64,000 nt of DNA from Nocardioides ferulae (GTDB lineage: Bacteria > Actinomycetota > Actinomycetes > Propionibacteriales > Nocardioidaceae). The translations under genes and the position numbers were made by a program. The stretch spans positions 124,001-188,000 of the forward strand of contig NZ_QZVR01000001.1 of NCBI RefSeq assembly GCF_003660455.1, given 5' to 3'. Under the pieces are notes generated by a model. The model had not been told where the DNA came from, searched no databases, and worked only from the letters and a program-made list of their open reading frames with translations. Below, in pieces: positions 1 through 8,834 of this stretch. Within the stretch, counting starts at the first letter, position 1; every line of letters begins with the position of its first letter.

Positions 1-783
1 GTCGCGGTCTTCCTGATCCTGGTGATGCTGTTCATCTGGGCCTACTTCCGGGAGTGGAAGATGTCGATCGCCGCTGTCGCGGCGCTCGCCCACGACGTGA
101 CGATCACCGCGGGCATCTATGCGATCTCCGGCTTCCAGGTCACGCCTTCGGCCGTGACCGGCATGCTCGCGATCCTCGGCTTCTCGCTCTACGACACCGT
201 GGTCGTCTTCGACAAGGTCCGCGAGAACACCCACGAGTTCAAGCGACCCGGACTGTCGTTCAGCCAGGAGGCGAACCTCGCGGTCAACCAGACCCTGGTG
301 CGTTCGATCAACACCGGCATCGTCGCGCTGATCCCGATCGGCGCGATCCTCTGGGTGAGTGCGGTGACCCTGGGCGCCAGCTCGCTGCAGGACCTCGCGC
401 TGGTGCAGTTCGTCGGCATGGCGGCGGGTGTCTACTCCTCGGTGTGCCTGGCGCCGCGTCTCCTGGTGCAGCTGAAGTCGAACGAGTCCGAGATCAAGCT
501 GCAGGAGCGCCGTGCCGCGGCCCGTGCCCGGCACGCCGACCCCTACGCCCACGTGCCCTCGTTCGCCGACGAGGGCGTCCCGGCAGCCACCCCCTCGCTG
601 GGCTTCGCCGCCGCCGACATCGACGCTGACGAGCGTGCCGAGCCGGGGCCCGCCGAGCCGTCCCGAGACGAGCCGAGCGGTCGCGGCCGGGTGGCCCCGC
701 CCGCGCACGGCCCGATGCGCGACGCCGGCGCGGGCCGCCCGCAGCCGACCCGACAGCCACGCTCCAAGCGGGGCAAGAAGTGA
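1..783 (+). CDS. secF: Protein translocase subunit SecF (5' truncated by window)
   Basis: This is the C-terminal 260 residues of SecF, the inner-membrane partner of SecD that uses the proton gradient to pull secreted proteins through SecYEG. The reading frame is open from base 1, so the start lies outside the window. Visible features are about five hydrophobic segments and the SecF signature YDTVVVFDKVREN in the middle of the fragment. After the last membrane segment there is a charged, Ala/Pro/Arg-rich cytoplasmic tail ending in SKRGKK, common in actinobacterial SecF. The stop overlaps the GTG start of apt, so the two are translationally coupled. secD should lie just upstream, which cannot be checked here. 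Confidence 0.95.
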   Translation, partial: VAVFLILVMLFIWAYFREWKMSIAAVAALAHDVTITAGIYAISGFQVTPSAVTGMLAILGFSLYDTVVVFDKVRENTHEFKRPGLSFSQEANLAVNQTLVRSINTGIVALIPIGAILWVSAVTLGASSLQDLALVQFVGMAAGVYSSVCLAPRLLVQLKSNESEIKLQERRAAARARHADPYAHVPSFADEGVPAATPSLGFAAADIDADERAEPGPAEPSRDEPSGRGRVAPPAHGPMRDAGAGRPQPTRQPRSKRGKK

Positions 784-1361
784 CGACGGGCTCGGGTGAG
801 CTCGGCCCGGCCGACGAGCCCCGTGCGCTGGCCCACGCGGCCCTGAACCGTCTCGTCGTCGACGTCGCCGACTTCCCCGAGCCCGGCATCATGTTCAAGG
901 ACATCACCCCGCTGCTCGCCGACCACGATGGCTTCACCGCGGTGATCGAGGCGCTCGCCGCCTCGGGCCGAGACGTCGACGGCAACGTCGTCGTCGACAA
1001 GGTGGTCGGCATGGAGGCCAGGGGCTTCATCCTCGCCGCCCCGGTGGCGCTGGCGCTGGGGGCCGGCTTCGTGCCGGTCCGCAAGGCCGGCAAGCTGCCT
1101 CGTGAGAGCCATGCGGTCTCCTATGCGCTCGAGTACGGCCAGGCGACCCTGGAGATGCATCGCGACGCGGTCGCACCGGGAGACCGGGTCCTGGTGGTCG
1201 ACGACGTGCTCGCCACCGGCGGCACCGTCCGCGCCACCCGCAAGCTGGTCGAGCTCGGTGGCGGTACGCCGGTCGGCGTCGCGGTCCTGATGGAGCTCTC
1301 CTTCCTGCCCGGACGCGACGGCATCGGCGACCTGCCGCTGACCAGCCTGATGACGGTCTGA
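780..1361 (+). CDS. apt: Adenine phosphoribosyltransferase
   Basis: A 193-residue purine salvage enzyme that converts adenine and PRPP to AMP in the cytoplasm. The PRPP-binding motif VLVVDDVLATGGT is at residues 137-149. Upstream, the segment FPEPGIMFKDITPLL near residue 32 is typical of bacterial APRT. The GTG start at 780 overlaps the secF stop (GTGA). The secF-apt-rel order is a long-standing actinobacterial arrangement, so the identification is supported by both sequence and context. The N-terminal extension of about 20 residues before the core is slightly longer than in E. coli. Confidence 0.95.
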   Translation: MTTGSGELGPADEPRALAHAALNRLVVDVADFPEPGIMFKDITPLLADHDGFTAVIEALAASGRDVDGNVVVDKVVGMEARGFILAAPVALALGAGFVPVRKAGKLPRESHAVSYALEYGQATLEMHRDAVAPGDRVLVVDDVLATGGTVRATRKLVELGGGTPVGVAVLMELSFLPGRDGIGDLPLTSLMTV

Positions 1362-1387
1362 CTGCGTCCTCCCTCACCGCCGGCGCC

Positions 1388-1393
1388 TAGACT
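1388..1393 (+). promoter_or_regulatory. Putative -10 element (TAGACT) for rel, leaderless
   Basis: TAGACT ends six bases before the GTG start of rel. This is the spacing expected if transcription starts at the G of GTG and the mRNA has no leader. There is no Shine-Dalgarno sequence in front of that GTG. No convincing -35 box was identified. Inferred from sequence only. Confidence 0.5.
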
Positions 1394-1399
1394 GAACAA

Positions 1400-3757
1400 G
1401 TGACCGAGGACCGCACGCCTGTGCCGGCCCCCGAGCGGGCGCCGGAGCGTCACCCGGCCGCGCCCCCACGCCCCAGCGGATCGGCGTCCTCCGGTCCCAC
1501 CCCCGCGCCGACGGCCGGGCGCAGCATGCGGGCCCGTCTCGCCCGGATGGGCAGCCGCAGCCAGCCCGGCAACCCGGTCCTCGAGCCGCTGTTCCGGGCG
1601 GTCCGCACCAACCATCCCAAGGCCGACCTGGCGCTGCTCGAGCGGGCCTACCTGACCGCCGAGAAGATGCACGGCACCCAGACCCGCAAGAGCGGCGACC
1701 CCTACATCACCCACCCGCTCGCGGTGACCACGATCCTCGCCGACATCGGCATGACCGAGCCCACGCTGGTCGCGGCGCTGCTGCACGACACGGTCGAGGA
1801 CACCCCCTACACGCTCGACCAGCTGCGCACCGACTTCGGCGACGAGGTGGCGCGCCTGGTCGACGGCGTGACCAAGCTCGACAAGGTCCAGTACGGCGAC
1901 TCCGCGCAGGCCGAGACCATCCGCAAGATGATCGTCGCGATGTCGCGAGACATCCGGGTGCTGGTGATCAAGCTCGCCGACCGCCTGCACAACATGCGCA
2001 CGCTGCGCTACGTCAAGCAGGAGACCCAGGAGCGCAAGGCCCGCGAGACCCTCGACATCTACGCCCCGCTGGCCCACCGGCTCGGCATGAACACGATCAA
2101 GTGGGAGCTGGAGGATCTCGCGTTCGCGACCCTGCACCCCAAGATCTACGACGAGATCGTGCGCATGGTCGCCGAGCGGGCGCCCTCGCGCGACCAGTTC
2201 CTCGCCGAGGTGATCGCCCAGGTCGAACAGGACCTGCGCGACTCCAGGATCAAGGCGACCGTCACCGGCCGGCCCAAGCACTACTACTCGATCTACCAGA
2301 AGATGATCGTCGGGGGTCGCGACTTCTCCGACATCTACGACCTCGTCGGGATCCGCATCCTGGTCGAGGAGGACCGCGACTGCTACGCGGTGCTCGGCGT
2401 CCTCCACTCCCGGTGGAACCCGGTGCTGGGACGCTTCAAGGACTACGTCGCGATGCCGAAGTTCAACATGTACCAGTCGCTGCACACCACCGTGATCGGC
2501 CCGCAGGGCAAGCCGGTGGAGATGCAGATCCGCACCTACGGGATGCACCGGCGCGCGGAGTACGGCGTGGCCGCCCACTGGAAGTACAAGGAGGCCGGCC
2601 GGGCCGGCGCCGACACCGAGCAGCGCGGCGACCTCGACGACATGTCCTGGGTCCGGCAGCTGCTCGACTGGCAGAGCGAGGTGGAGGACCCAGGCGAGTT
2701 CCTGGAGTCCCTGCGGTTCGAGATCAACCGGGCCGAGACCTACGTGTTCACCCCGCGGGGCGACGTGATCGCTCTCCCGGCCGGCTCCACCCCGGTCGAC
2801 TTCGCCTATGCAGTCCACACCGAGGTCGGCCACCACACCATCGGCGCCCGGGTCAACGGCCGCCTGGTGCCGCTGGAGTCCACGCTCGAGAACGGCGACG
2901 TGATCGAGGTGTTCACCTCGAAGGCGCCCACGGCCGGACCCTCCCGCGACTGGCTGACCTTCGTGCGCTCGCCGCGGGCCCGCTCCAAGATCCGGCAGTG
3001 GTTCACCAAGGAGCGTCGCGAAGAGGCGATCGAACAGGGCAAGGACCAGATCGCCAAGCTGATGCGCAAGGAAGGGCTGCCGCTGAAGCGGCTGCTCTCC
3101 CACGAGTCGCTCTCGCTGGCTGCCATCCACTTCAAGCAGGCCGACGTGTCGGCGCTGTACGCCGCCGTGGGCGAGGGACACCTCAGCGCCCAGGCCGTCG
3201 TCCGGCGCGTCATCGAGCTGCATGGTGGCAACGAGGGGGCGGCCGAGGACCTCGCCGAGGCGGTCACGATCACCGGTCGCCGGAGCCGGCCCACGACGCC
3301 CACCGGCGGCGACGCCGGCGTCATCGTCAAGGGCTCCCCGGACGTGTGGGTCAAGCTCGCCAAGTGCTGCACCCCGGTGCCGCCGGACGCGATCCTCGGA
3401 TTCGTCACCAAGGGCGGCGGTGTCTCCGTGCACCGCCAGGACTGCACGAACGCCGCGGAGCTGAAGAAGCACCCCGAGCGGGTGCTCGACGTCGAGTGGG
3501 CGCCGACGGGTCAGTCCACGTTCCTGGTCAACATCCAGGTGGAGGCCCTCGACCGCGCCCGGCTGCTGTCCGACATCACCATGGTGCTCTCCGACGCGCA
3601 CGTGAACATCCTCAGCGCGAACCTGTCCACGACGCGCGACCGCGTGGCCAAGACCAGGTTCACCTTCGAGATGGCCGAGACGAAGCACCTCGACACGGTG
3701 CTGCGGGCGGTGCGGTCAGTGCCTGGCGTCTTCGACGCCTATCGGGTGACGCAGTAG
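1400..3757 (+). CDS. rel: Bifunctional (p)ppGpp synthetase/hydrolase Rel
   Basis: A 785-residue stringent-response enzyme that makes and degrades (p)ppGpp. Domains in order: a disordered Pro-rich N-terminus (about 1-55); an HD hydrolase domain with HDTVED at 129-134; a synthetase domain (about 285-400) with RFKD at 345-348; a TGS domain (about 440-500); a conserved Cys pair (KCCTPVPP, about 655); and a C-terminal ACT domain (about 705-785). The intact HD..ED motif and the basic RFKD (not the ExDD of monofunctional RelA) indicate both activities. The GTG start is preceded by TAGACT at leaderless spacing. The downstream spacer is filled with repeats. Confidence 0.96.
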   Translation: MTEDRTPVPAPERAPERHPAAPPRPSGSASSGPTPAPTAGRSMRARLARMGSRSQPGNPVLEPLFRAVRTNHPKADLALLERAYLTAEKMHGTQTRKSGDPYITHPLAVTTILADIGMTEPTLVAALLHDTVEDTPYTLDQLRTDFGDEVARLVDGVTKLDKVQYGDSAQAETIRKMIVAMSRDIRVLVIKLADRLHNMRTLRYVKQETQERKARETLDIYAPLAHRLGMNTIKWELEDLAFATLHPKIYDEIVRMVAERAPSRDQFLAEVIAQVEQDLRDSRIKATVTGRPKHYYSIYQKMIVGGRDFSDIYDLVGIRILVEEDRDCYAVLGVLHSRWNPVLGRFKDYVAMPKFNMYQSLHTTVIGPQGKPVEMQIRTYGMHRRAEYGVAAHWKYKEAGRAGADTEQRGDLDDMSWVRQLLDWQSEVEDPGEFLESLRFEINRAETYVFTPRGDVIALPAGSTPVDFAYAVHTEVGHHTIGARVNGRLVPLESTLENGDVIEVFTSKAPTAGPSRDWLTFVRSPRARSKIRQWFTKERREEAIEQGKDQIAKLMRKEGLPLKRLLSHESLSLAAIHFKQADVSALYAAVGEGHLSAQAVVRRVIELHGGNEGAAEDLAEAVTITGRRSRPTTPTGGDAGVIVKGSPDVWVKLAKCCTPVPPDAILGFVTKGGGVSVHRQDCTNAAELKKHPERVLDVEWAPTGQSTFLVNIQVEALDRARLLSDITMVLSDAHVNILSANLSTTRDRVAKTRFTFEMAETKHLDTVLRAVRSVPGVFDAYRVTQ

Positions 3758-3776
3758 TCGCTGCGCGGGGCTTTCC

Positions 3777-3857
3777 GCTGCGCGGGGCTTCGGGGTGTTG
3801 GTGAGGACCGGGGGCGTGTGTGGGTGGGGTGGGTCGGCTGCGCCGGAGGGGCCCGCT
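3777..3857 (+). repeat. 80-nt direct repeat, copy 1
   Basis: This segment recurs about 400 nt downstream at 4178-4257. Both start with the 27-nt block beginning GCTGCGCGGGGCTTCGGGG and both end with a block containing GGGTGGGGTGGGTCGG followed by GCGCCGGAGGGGCCCGC. A shorter piece of the first block (GCTGCGCGGGGCTT) is also duplicated immediately upstream at about 3760. No coding function seen. Confidence 0.85.
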
Positions 3858-4050
3858 CGGCCAAACCACCCGCTCCGCTCGTTCCTCACGGAGCGGGGGC
3901 CAGGCCCATCCACGGCCTCGGGGCCCCTCCGGCTCCGCCGCCCCACCTCGCCGCTGGGCGCCGGGCTCACCAGCCGCGGGTGGGAGGGGGTTTCGCGGCT
4001 GCGCCGCGATGTCTCGGGCTGGTCTGTCTGCGGGGTTGGTGGCGCTTCGC
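3858..4050. other. Non-coding GC-rich spacer after rel
   Basis: Part of the 659-nt gene-free stretch between rel and the collagen-like gene (3758-4416). It contains several short inverted repeats, for example CCGCTCCGCTC near 3870 and GGAGCGGGGGC near 3890. Short open frames cross the stretch, but all translate to low-complexity, repeat-driven sequence with no recognisable domain. I see no gene here. Confidence 0.6.
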
Positions 4051-4178
4051 TGACCTGCCACTCGTGGTCGATGTTCACCCGCTGACCCGTCACTCGTGGT
4101 GGGTCTGGGGGCGCTGACCTGTCGCTCGTGGTGGGTCTGGGGGCGCTCACCTGTCGCCCGTGGTGGGGGTGGTCGCCG
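4051..4178 (+). repeat. Tandem array of four 32-nt units
   Basis: Four units start at 4051, 4083, 4115 and 4147, exactly 32 nt apart. Each begins with a version of TGACCTGTCGCTCGTGGT; the second and third then continue GGGTCTGGGGGCGC. The same unit, in a slightly different version, fills the pyrC-ligB spacer at 40045-40410. There are no unique spacers between units, so this is a minisatellite, not a CRISPR array. It lies downstream of rel and is oriented with it. Confidence 0.85.
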
Positions 4179-4257
4179 CTGCGCGGGGCTTCGGGGTGCT
4201 GGTGTGCCCTGGGGTGGTTGTGGGTGGGGTGGGTCGGCCGCGCCGGAGGGGCCCGCC
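4178..4257 (+). repeat. 80-nt direct repeat, copy 2
   Basis: Second copy of the block at 3777-3857, with only scattered differences in the two conserved ends (the leading 27-nt block differs at one position). It begins directly where the 32-nt tandem array ends. Confidence 0.85.
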
Positions 4258-4416
4258 GGCTGTCGGATGTCACGCGGTTCTGTTCACCGGTCCAGCCCAG
4301 GATGGGGTATCCAGGTGTTCCACGGCGCGCCGGTCCGGGACCTCCTACAGTTATGCACTCGAGTGGGCAAAATCACTGTGAGCCGAGCATGGTCAGGATG
4401 AAGGCGTCCGCTGGGC

Positions 4417-5382
4417 GTGGGGCTCGTCGCCGGCATGGTGACGGTCGGGCTGGTCGTCGGAGGCATGTCCGGCGCAGTGGCCGGACAGTTGGTGACCTCA
4501 CTGGACATCGAGGACGGCACGATCACCGGGCGGGACCTGGCCAAGAACAGCGTCGGCCATCGCCAGCTGAAGCCGGGAGCGGTCAGCTGGGGCAAGAGCC
4601 TGAACGAGAAGACCCGGCAGCGGATTCTCGACCTCGCGGGCGGGCAGGGCCCTCAGGGGGAGCAGGGGCCCCAGGGGGAGCAGGGGCCACAGGGCGAGGC
4701 CGGGCCAGCCGGGCCCGCAGGACCTGCTGGACCACCCGGACCTCCCGGGGCAACCGGGGCTACCGGTGATCGGGGACCTCAGGGGCTTCCGGGGGAGGGC
4801 AGGCTGACGGATTGGGCGATCTACGACGTCTCGGACCCTGAGTACGTGCAGGTGATCACCATCCCCTACGCGCCGCTCGACGGCACCGACCCGCCAGTGC
4901 CTGAACCCGAACCGCTGGAAGTGTCGTTGAGCCATGTCATGCCCGATGGTGATGACATCGGGCTCTCGACCGGTTCCTACCTCGTGACCGTTCGGACACT
5001 GACGCCCACGCTGGGCATCTGGGCGCCCACGATGAGCAACGAGGTCGGTCTGACCGGACCGACTTCGGGCCTCGGAGTCTGTCTGTCGCTGCTGGTGCCG
5101 TGCGAGGTCACCTTCCCTGTGGTCGTCACCGACGCGGCGGCGTCGCTGGAGCTGTTCGTGGCCGACGTGGGTGGCCTGTGCGGGTGCGGAGCGCCCACGC
5201 CCGCGGCAAGCGTCTCGGTGGTGCAGGTCGCCGACGGTGCCACGATGCCCGATGGGCTTCCGGGTCTGGATGACATCGCGAGTGGCGTCGTCCACCAGTT
5301 GGCCGACTTCCTGGTCGACTTCGGTGGATTCCCGACGATGGAGAAGAGCCTGCACCGCATCGAGCGGTACCTCAGTCGCTGA
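4417..5382 (+). CDS. Collagen-like repeat protein, probably surface or secreted
   Basis: A 321-residue protein of unknown function. A hydrophobic N-terminus (about 1-25) could be a signal peptide or anchor. Residues 30-75 contain the [18 protein letters not shown] type of segment often found before collagen stretches in actinobacteria. Residues 78-128 are 17 uninterrupted Gly-X-Y triplets rich in Pro, Gln and Glu. The remaining 190 residues form a globular-looking tail with four cysteines. The GTG start at 4417 has an AAGG about 12 nt upstream. An ATG at 4398 with a better position is in a different frame, so the true N-terminus is uncertain and may involve a one-base frameshift. The base composition is less GC-extreme than that of the neighbours, and the gene interrupts a conserved block, so acquisition is possible. 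Confidence 0.75.
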   Translation: MGLVAGMVTVGLVVGGMSGAVAGQLVTSLDIEDGTITGRDLAKNSVGHRQLKPGAVSWGKSLNEKTRQRILDLAGGQGPQGEQGPQGEQGPQGEAGPAGPAGPAGPPGPPGATGATGDRGPQGLPGEGRLTDWAIYDVSDPEYVQVITIPYAPLDGTDPPVPEPEPLEVSLSHVMPDGDDIGLSTGSYLVTVRTLTPTLGIWAPTMSNEVGLTGPTSGLGVCLSLLVPCEVTFPVVVTDAAASLELFVADVGGLCGCGAPTPAASVSVVQVADGATMPDGLPGLDDIASGVVHQLADFLVDFGGFPTMEKSLHRIERYLSR

Positions 5383-5466
5383 GTCGGGTCGGGACCGTCC
5401 CGGTCGCGATTCGCGGCCTAACCCTTCGTGGTCGGTGGAGGCGCGACGCGGACCGACTGCAGCTGC

Positions 5467-5530
5467 AACGCGGTGTCCGGACTACTACGGCGGTGTCAGG
5501 ACGCCGCGGTAGTGATCCGGACACCGCGTT
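5467..5530. repeat. 64-nt near-perfect palindrome between convergent genes
   Basis: A 15-nt arm AACGCGGTGTCCGGA (5467-5481) is the exact reverse complement of 5516-5530. Inside, CTAC (5482-5485) pairs with GTAG (5509-5512) and CGGCG (5488-5492) with CGCCG (5502-5506), leaving a loop of about nine bases. A separate perfect 12-nt palindrome CCGGACGTCCGG follows at 5539-5550. There is no U-rich tail. Its place between convergent genes suggests a bidirectional terminator, but a protein-binding site or mobile palindrome is also possible. Confidence 0.7.
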
Positions 5531-5658
5531 ACAGGCAGCCGGACGTCCGGGTCATCAGGCGTAGCCGCATACCCCTCCACCACAGACCCACCAACCTCCA
5601 GGTCAGGCAGCCCACGGAGCCCCGCGCAGCGGCGGCCACACCGGTCTCGAGGAACGGC

Positions 5659-6888
5659 TCAGCTGGAGAAGTCCGCGGACGCCTTCTTGGCCATCTCGAG
5701 GAACGACTGCCGTGAGGCGAGATTGTCCTCGAGCTCCTGGATGCGCTTGGCGTTGCCGCTTGCGCGAGCTTGGTCGAGGTCGGCCTGGACCTGGGCGATC
5801 GCAGCCTCGAGCTTGCTCACCATGTCGTCGGCGCGGGCGGACTTCTCGGGGTCCGAGCGCCGCCACTGCTCCTCCTCGAGGCCGCGGATCGCCTGTTCGA
5901 CCTTGCGCATCCGGCCCTCGAGGTCCTTGATCCGCTCACGAGGCACCTTGCCCGCGGCATCCCACCGGTCGGCGAGGTCGCGGAAGGCACGCTTGGCAGC
6001 GTCGAGATCGGTGACCGGCAGCAGGGCCTCGGCCTCCACGAGGATCTTCTCCTTCACCTCCGCGTTGCCGGCGAACTCCTGGTCGAGCGCGGCGTTGGCG
6101 GCGTCGCGGGCTCCGAAGAAGTGGTCCTGGGCGGTCCGGAACCGCTTCCACAGGGCGTCCTCGACGTAGCGCGGGGCTGGCCCGGCCGCCTTCCACTGCT
6201 TCATCAGGTCGCGGTAGCGACCCGATGTCGGACCCCATTCGGTGGAGTCGGTCAACGACTCGGCCTCGACCACGAGGCGCTCCTTGACCGAGCGTGCGGC
6301 CTCGCGCTTCTCGTTCTGCTCGGCGAAGTGGACCTTGCGGCGACGGGTGTAGGCCGTGCGCGCGGTGGAGAATCGCCGCCATAGGGCGTCGTCGGAGGCT
6401 CGGTCGATGCGGGGCAGCGCCTTCCACTCCTCGAGCAGGTCGCGCAGCCGGTTCGCCCCGTTGCGCCAGTCGTTGCCCTCGGCCAGCTTCTCGGCCTCGC
6501 CGACGATGCGCTCCTTGGCCTGCTTGGACTCTGCGGAGCGCTTGGCCCGCTCGGCCTTGCGCTCCTCGCGCTGCGCGGCGATGACCGGGGCGAGGGCGTC
6601 GAGACGGGTGGCCAGGGCGGCCAGGTCACCGACGGCGTTGGCCTCGAGGACCTGGGTCCGCACCGTCTTGACCGACTCGGTGGCCTCCTCGGGGGAGAGC
6701 ACGCCGGAGGCGATCCGCTTCTCCAACAGTTCGACCTCGAACTCGAGGGCGGCGAAGCGTTCGGTGAAGAAGGCGAGGGCCTCCTCGGGGGTGCCTGCGG
6801 GGTACTGGCCGACCGAGCGTTCGCCGTCGGCGGTCTTCACGTAGACGGTGCCGTCGTCGTCGACTCGACCCCACTGGTGGCTCGTCAC
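5659..6888 (-). CDS. DUF349 domain protein
   Basis: A 409-residue, highly charged, mostly helical cytoplasmic protein built of repeated DUF349 units. Each unit has the pattern of Trp-x-x-x-G/A with WKA or WKALPR-type segments (for example EEWKALPRID and MKQWKAAGPAPR), followed by LWKRF or LWRRF. The C-terminal 80 residues are predicted coiled coil by their heptad-like Glu/Lys/Leu pattern. The family's biochemical role is not established. The GTG start at 6888 (product begins VTSHQWGR) is preceded by GAGGG at good spacing; an in-frame start 39 nt further upstream lacks one. A TAGCAT hexamer at 6933-6928 is a likely -10. The 3' end faces the collagen-like gene across a palindrome. Confidence 0.85.
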   Translation of the reverse strand: MTSHQWGRVDDDGTVYVKTADGERSVGQYPAGTPEEALAFFTERFAALEFEVELLEKRIASGVLSPEEATESVKTVRTQVLEANAVGDLAALATRLDALAPVIAAQREERKAERAKRSAESKQAKERIVGEAEKLAEGNDWRNGANRLRDLLEEWKALPRIDRASDDALWRRFSTARTAYTRRRKVHFAEQNEKREAARSVKERLVVEAESLTDSTEWGPTSGRYRDLMKQWKAAGPAPRYVEDALWKRFRTAQDHFFGARDAANAALDQEFAGNAEVKEKILVEAEALLPVTDLDAAKRAFRDLADRWDAAGKVPRERIKDLEGRMRKVEQAIRGLEEEQWRRSDPEKSARADDMVSKLEAAIAQVQADLDQARASGNAKRIQELEDNLASRQSFLEMAKKASADFSS

Positions 6889-7204
6889 AGCTGATCCCTC
6901 TTCGTTTGGTGGAGGACGCAGTGCCACATGCTAGCGGTGGGGACCACCGGGAGTCGGCAGCGCGTGAAGTGCGCCGCGCGGGTGCCTCCGGCGGTGTGCC
7001 GCCCTGGGGCCCGCGCACAGCCGGGGGAGCCCGGCCGGGCCTGCCCGAGGGCGCTCGCCCGGCCTCGCGGGCGAGCCCGGGCGGGGGATCTTCCGGCGGT
7101 GGTCGGGTGGTTCGCCGCTCCTCACCCCCGGTGAGGTCGGCGGTCCACTAGCGTCGAATCGATGGAGTGGGTCTCTCGTCTCTCGCGGAGTGAGGAGTCC
7201 TGAC
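6889..7204. promoter_or_regulatory. Divergent promoter region, DUF349 / protease genes
   Basis: A 316-nt gene-free stretch between two divergent genes. On the minus strand TAGCAT (6933-6928) fits a -10 about 40 nt before the DUF349 start. On the plus strand TAGCGT (7149-7154) fits a -10 with a leader of roughly 44 nt before the protease start at 7205. Between them is a perfect 9-bp hairpin, GCTCGCCCG (7053-7061) with CGGGCGAGC (7068-7076). No small gene is evident. Confidence 0.5.
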
Positions 7205-8731
7205 ATGTTCGGCCTGCAGCGCGGTGCACTGGCCGTCGTCAGCACCGTGACCATTGTCGGTCAGACCGTCCTCGGTGTCGGCCTGGCCCATGCCGACGAG
7301 ACTCCGGCGCCCGTCACGGCGCTGGAGCGCGTCAATGCCCTCGTCCAGCCCAGCATCGTCTACCTGCAGCAGGACTGGAGCGGCTACGTCTACGACAAGG
7401 TCAACAAGCAGTACCTCAACGGCGGGATGCCGTTCGAGCTGACCTTCCAGTGCACGGGCTTCGTGGTGAACCCGGACGGCTACATCGCGACCGCCGGGCA
7501 CTGCGTCGACCAACAGGAGGTCTTCCCGGTCTTCGTGGAGTCCGCCGCCCAGTGGGCCATCGACACCGGCTACTACCTGGCGGACCTGACGGTCGAGGAG
7601 ATCGTCGGCTTCAACTCGTTCCGGATCGAGACCATGACCAAGCTCAACCGGGCCGACCTGATGGTCCGGGTGGGCTGGGGGGCAGCGGCCTCGGGCATCG
7701 ACACCGCCGAGGTGCGCCGGGCCCGGGTGGTCGACTTCGAGCGCTCCGACCTGGGCGACGTGGCGCTGCTGAAGGTGGAGGCTGACGGGCTCAACGCGCT
7801 TCCCCTGTCGGAGGACGACGTCGAGACCGGCACCGAGGTGGTCTCCATCGGCTACCCGGTCTCGGTCGACCAGGTCACCGACCCGGACCTGACCCCCAGC
7901 TTCAAGGAGGGATCGGTCAGTTCGGTCAAGACCGTCGAGGGCGGGCTGCTGACCGTCTACGAGATCTCGGCGGCGGTCTCCGGGGGGATGAGCGGCGGTC
8001 CCACCGTGGACCTGGAAGGGAACGTGGTCGGGGTCAACAGCTTCGGCATCCTCGGTGAGACGCAGCCGTTCAACTTCGTGCGCCCCTCCGACCAGCTCCG
8101 GGAGCTGATGGCCGGTTCGGGAGTAGCGAACGAGCTGAGCGAGACCACGCAGACCTACCGTGCCGGACTCGCGGCCTACTGGGCCGGTGACAAGACCGAG
8201 GCGGTCGAGCTGCTGGAGACCGTGGTCGACGACCAGCCGTCGAACAAGCTGGCCGCCGACTACCTCGACCGGGCCGGGGACCTGCCGGACCCGGCCCCCG
8301 AGGCCGACGCCGGTGGTGACTCCGACGAGGGCGGGTTCCCGGTCCTCCTGGTCGCGATCGGCGGTGGCGCCGCTCTCCTGGTCGTCGTGCTGGCCGGCGC
8401 GCTCGTGCTGGTACGCCGCAAGCGGACGCCGACCGCGACACCGACCGCGGTCTCCCAGAACGTCCCGACCGGTGGTGGGGTTCCTCCGGTGGCGCCGCGC
8501 CCGACACCCGAGGCGATCCCGCCACCGGTCCGGGGCCCGGTGGTGACGGCCACGCCGCTGCCGCCGCCCCCGAGCACGCCGCCGAACCAGACCTCGGCCG
8601 GAGGCGCGGCCACTCTCGCGCCGCCTCCGCCGGCCGGGGAGCACGCACCGCACTTCTGTGGCAACTGCGGCGACCCGGTCCACCCAGGGGAGCACTTCTG
8701 CGAGAACTGCGGGAAGCCCCTGGAGCACTGA
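7205..8731 (+). CDS. Membrane-anchored trypsin-like serine protease with C-terminal zinc ribbon
   Basis: A 508-residue multidomain protein. Residues 1-30 form a signal peptide ending AHA. A trypsin/HtrA-like domain follows, with the triad visible as H99 (ATAGHC), D185 (DLGDVALL) and S263 (GGMSGGP); C83 and C100 could form a disulfide. Residues about 312-355 look like one TPR-type helical hairpin. A transmembrane helix at about 378-403 is followed by RRKR, a Pro-rich linker, and a C-terminal zinc ribbon with C485, C488, C499 and C502. The topology implies an external protease and a cytoplasmic zinc ribbon. ATG 7205 has GAGGAG eight bases upstream. No PDZ domain is seen. Substrate unknown. Confidence 0.85.
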   Translation: MFGLQRGALAVVSTVTIVGQTVLGVGLAHADETPAPVTALERVNALVQPSIVYLQQDWSGYVYDKVNKQYLNGGMPFELTFQCTGFVVNPDGYIATAGHCVDQQEVFPVFVESAAQWAIDTGYYLADLTVEEIVGFNSFRIETMTKLNRADLMVRVGWGAAASGIDTAEVRRARVVDFERSDLGDVALLKVEADGLNALPLSEDDVETGTEVVSIGYPVSVDQVTDPDLTPSFKEGSVSSVKTVEGGLLTVYEISAAVSGGMSGGPTVDLEGNVVGVNSFGILGETQPFNFVRPSDQLRELMAGSGVANELSETTQTYRAGLAAYWAGDKTEAVELLETVVDDQPSNKLAADYLDRAGDLPDPAPEADAGGDSDEGGFPVLLVAIGGGAALLVVVLAGALVLVRRKRTPTATPTAVSQNVPTGGGVPPVAPRPTPEAIPPPVRGPVVTATPLPPPPSTPPNQTSAGGAATLAPPPPAGEHAPHFCGNCGDPVHPGEHFCENCGKPLEH

Positions 8732-8753
8732 CCCGCCGGGGGAGGATCGGCGA

Positions 8754-8776
8754 GGGCGGCCGGCTACCGGCCGCCC
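8754..8776 (+). terminator. Strong hairpin after the protease gene
   Basis: A 10-bp perfect stem, GGGCGGCCGG (8754-8763) with CCGGCCGCCC (8767-8776) and a CTA loop, lies 23 bases after the stop. There is no U-tract, which is common for hairpin terminators in high-GC actinobacteria. Confidence 0.6.
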
Positions 8777-8822
8777 TGGCCGGCGTGAGCGGGGCGTCGT
8801 AGGTCGGGCGGGCCTCGGTCGC

Positions 8823-8828
8823 TAGTGT
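8823..8828 (+). promoter_or_regulatory. Putative -10 element (TAGTGT), leaderless
   Basis: TAGTGT ends six bases before the GTG start of the MBL hydrolase gene, the same geometry as at rel. No Shine-Dalgarno sequence is present. Confidence 0.5.
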
Positions 8829-8834
8829 GGACCG

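Noticed and set aside
1121..3688. An 855-codon open frame antisense to rel, and many similar long antisense frames elsewhere (for example 8070-9653, 10896-12548, 32839-35511)
   Set aside because: Very high third-position GC keeps antisense frames open. Their translations are low-complexity His/Arg/Asp/Val-rich and show no domain, while the sense frames encode clear families.
7053..7076. Terminator
   Set aside because: The hairpin lies between two divergent promoters, not after a gene end, so no terminator role is claimed.
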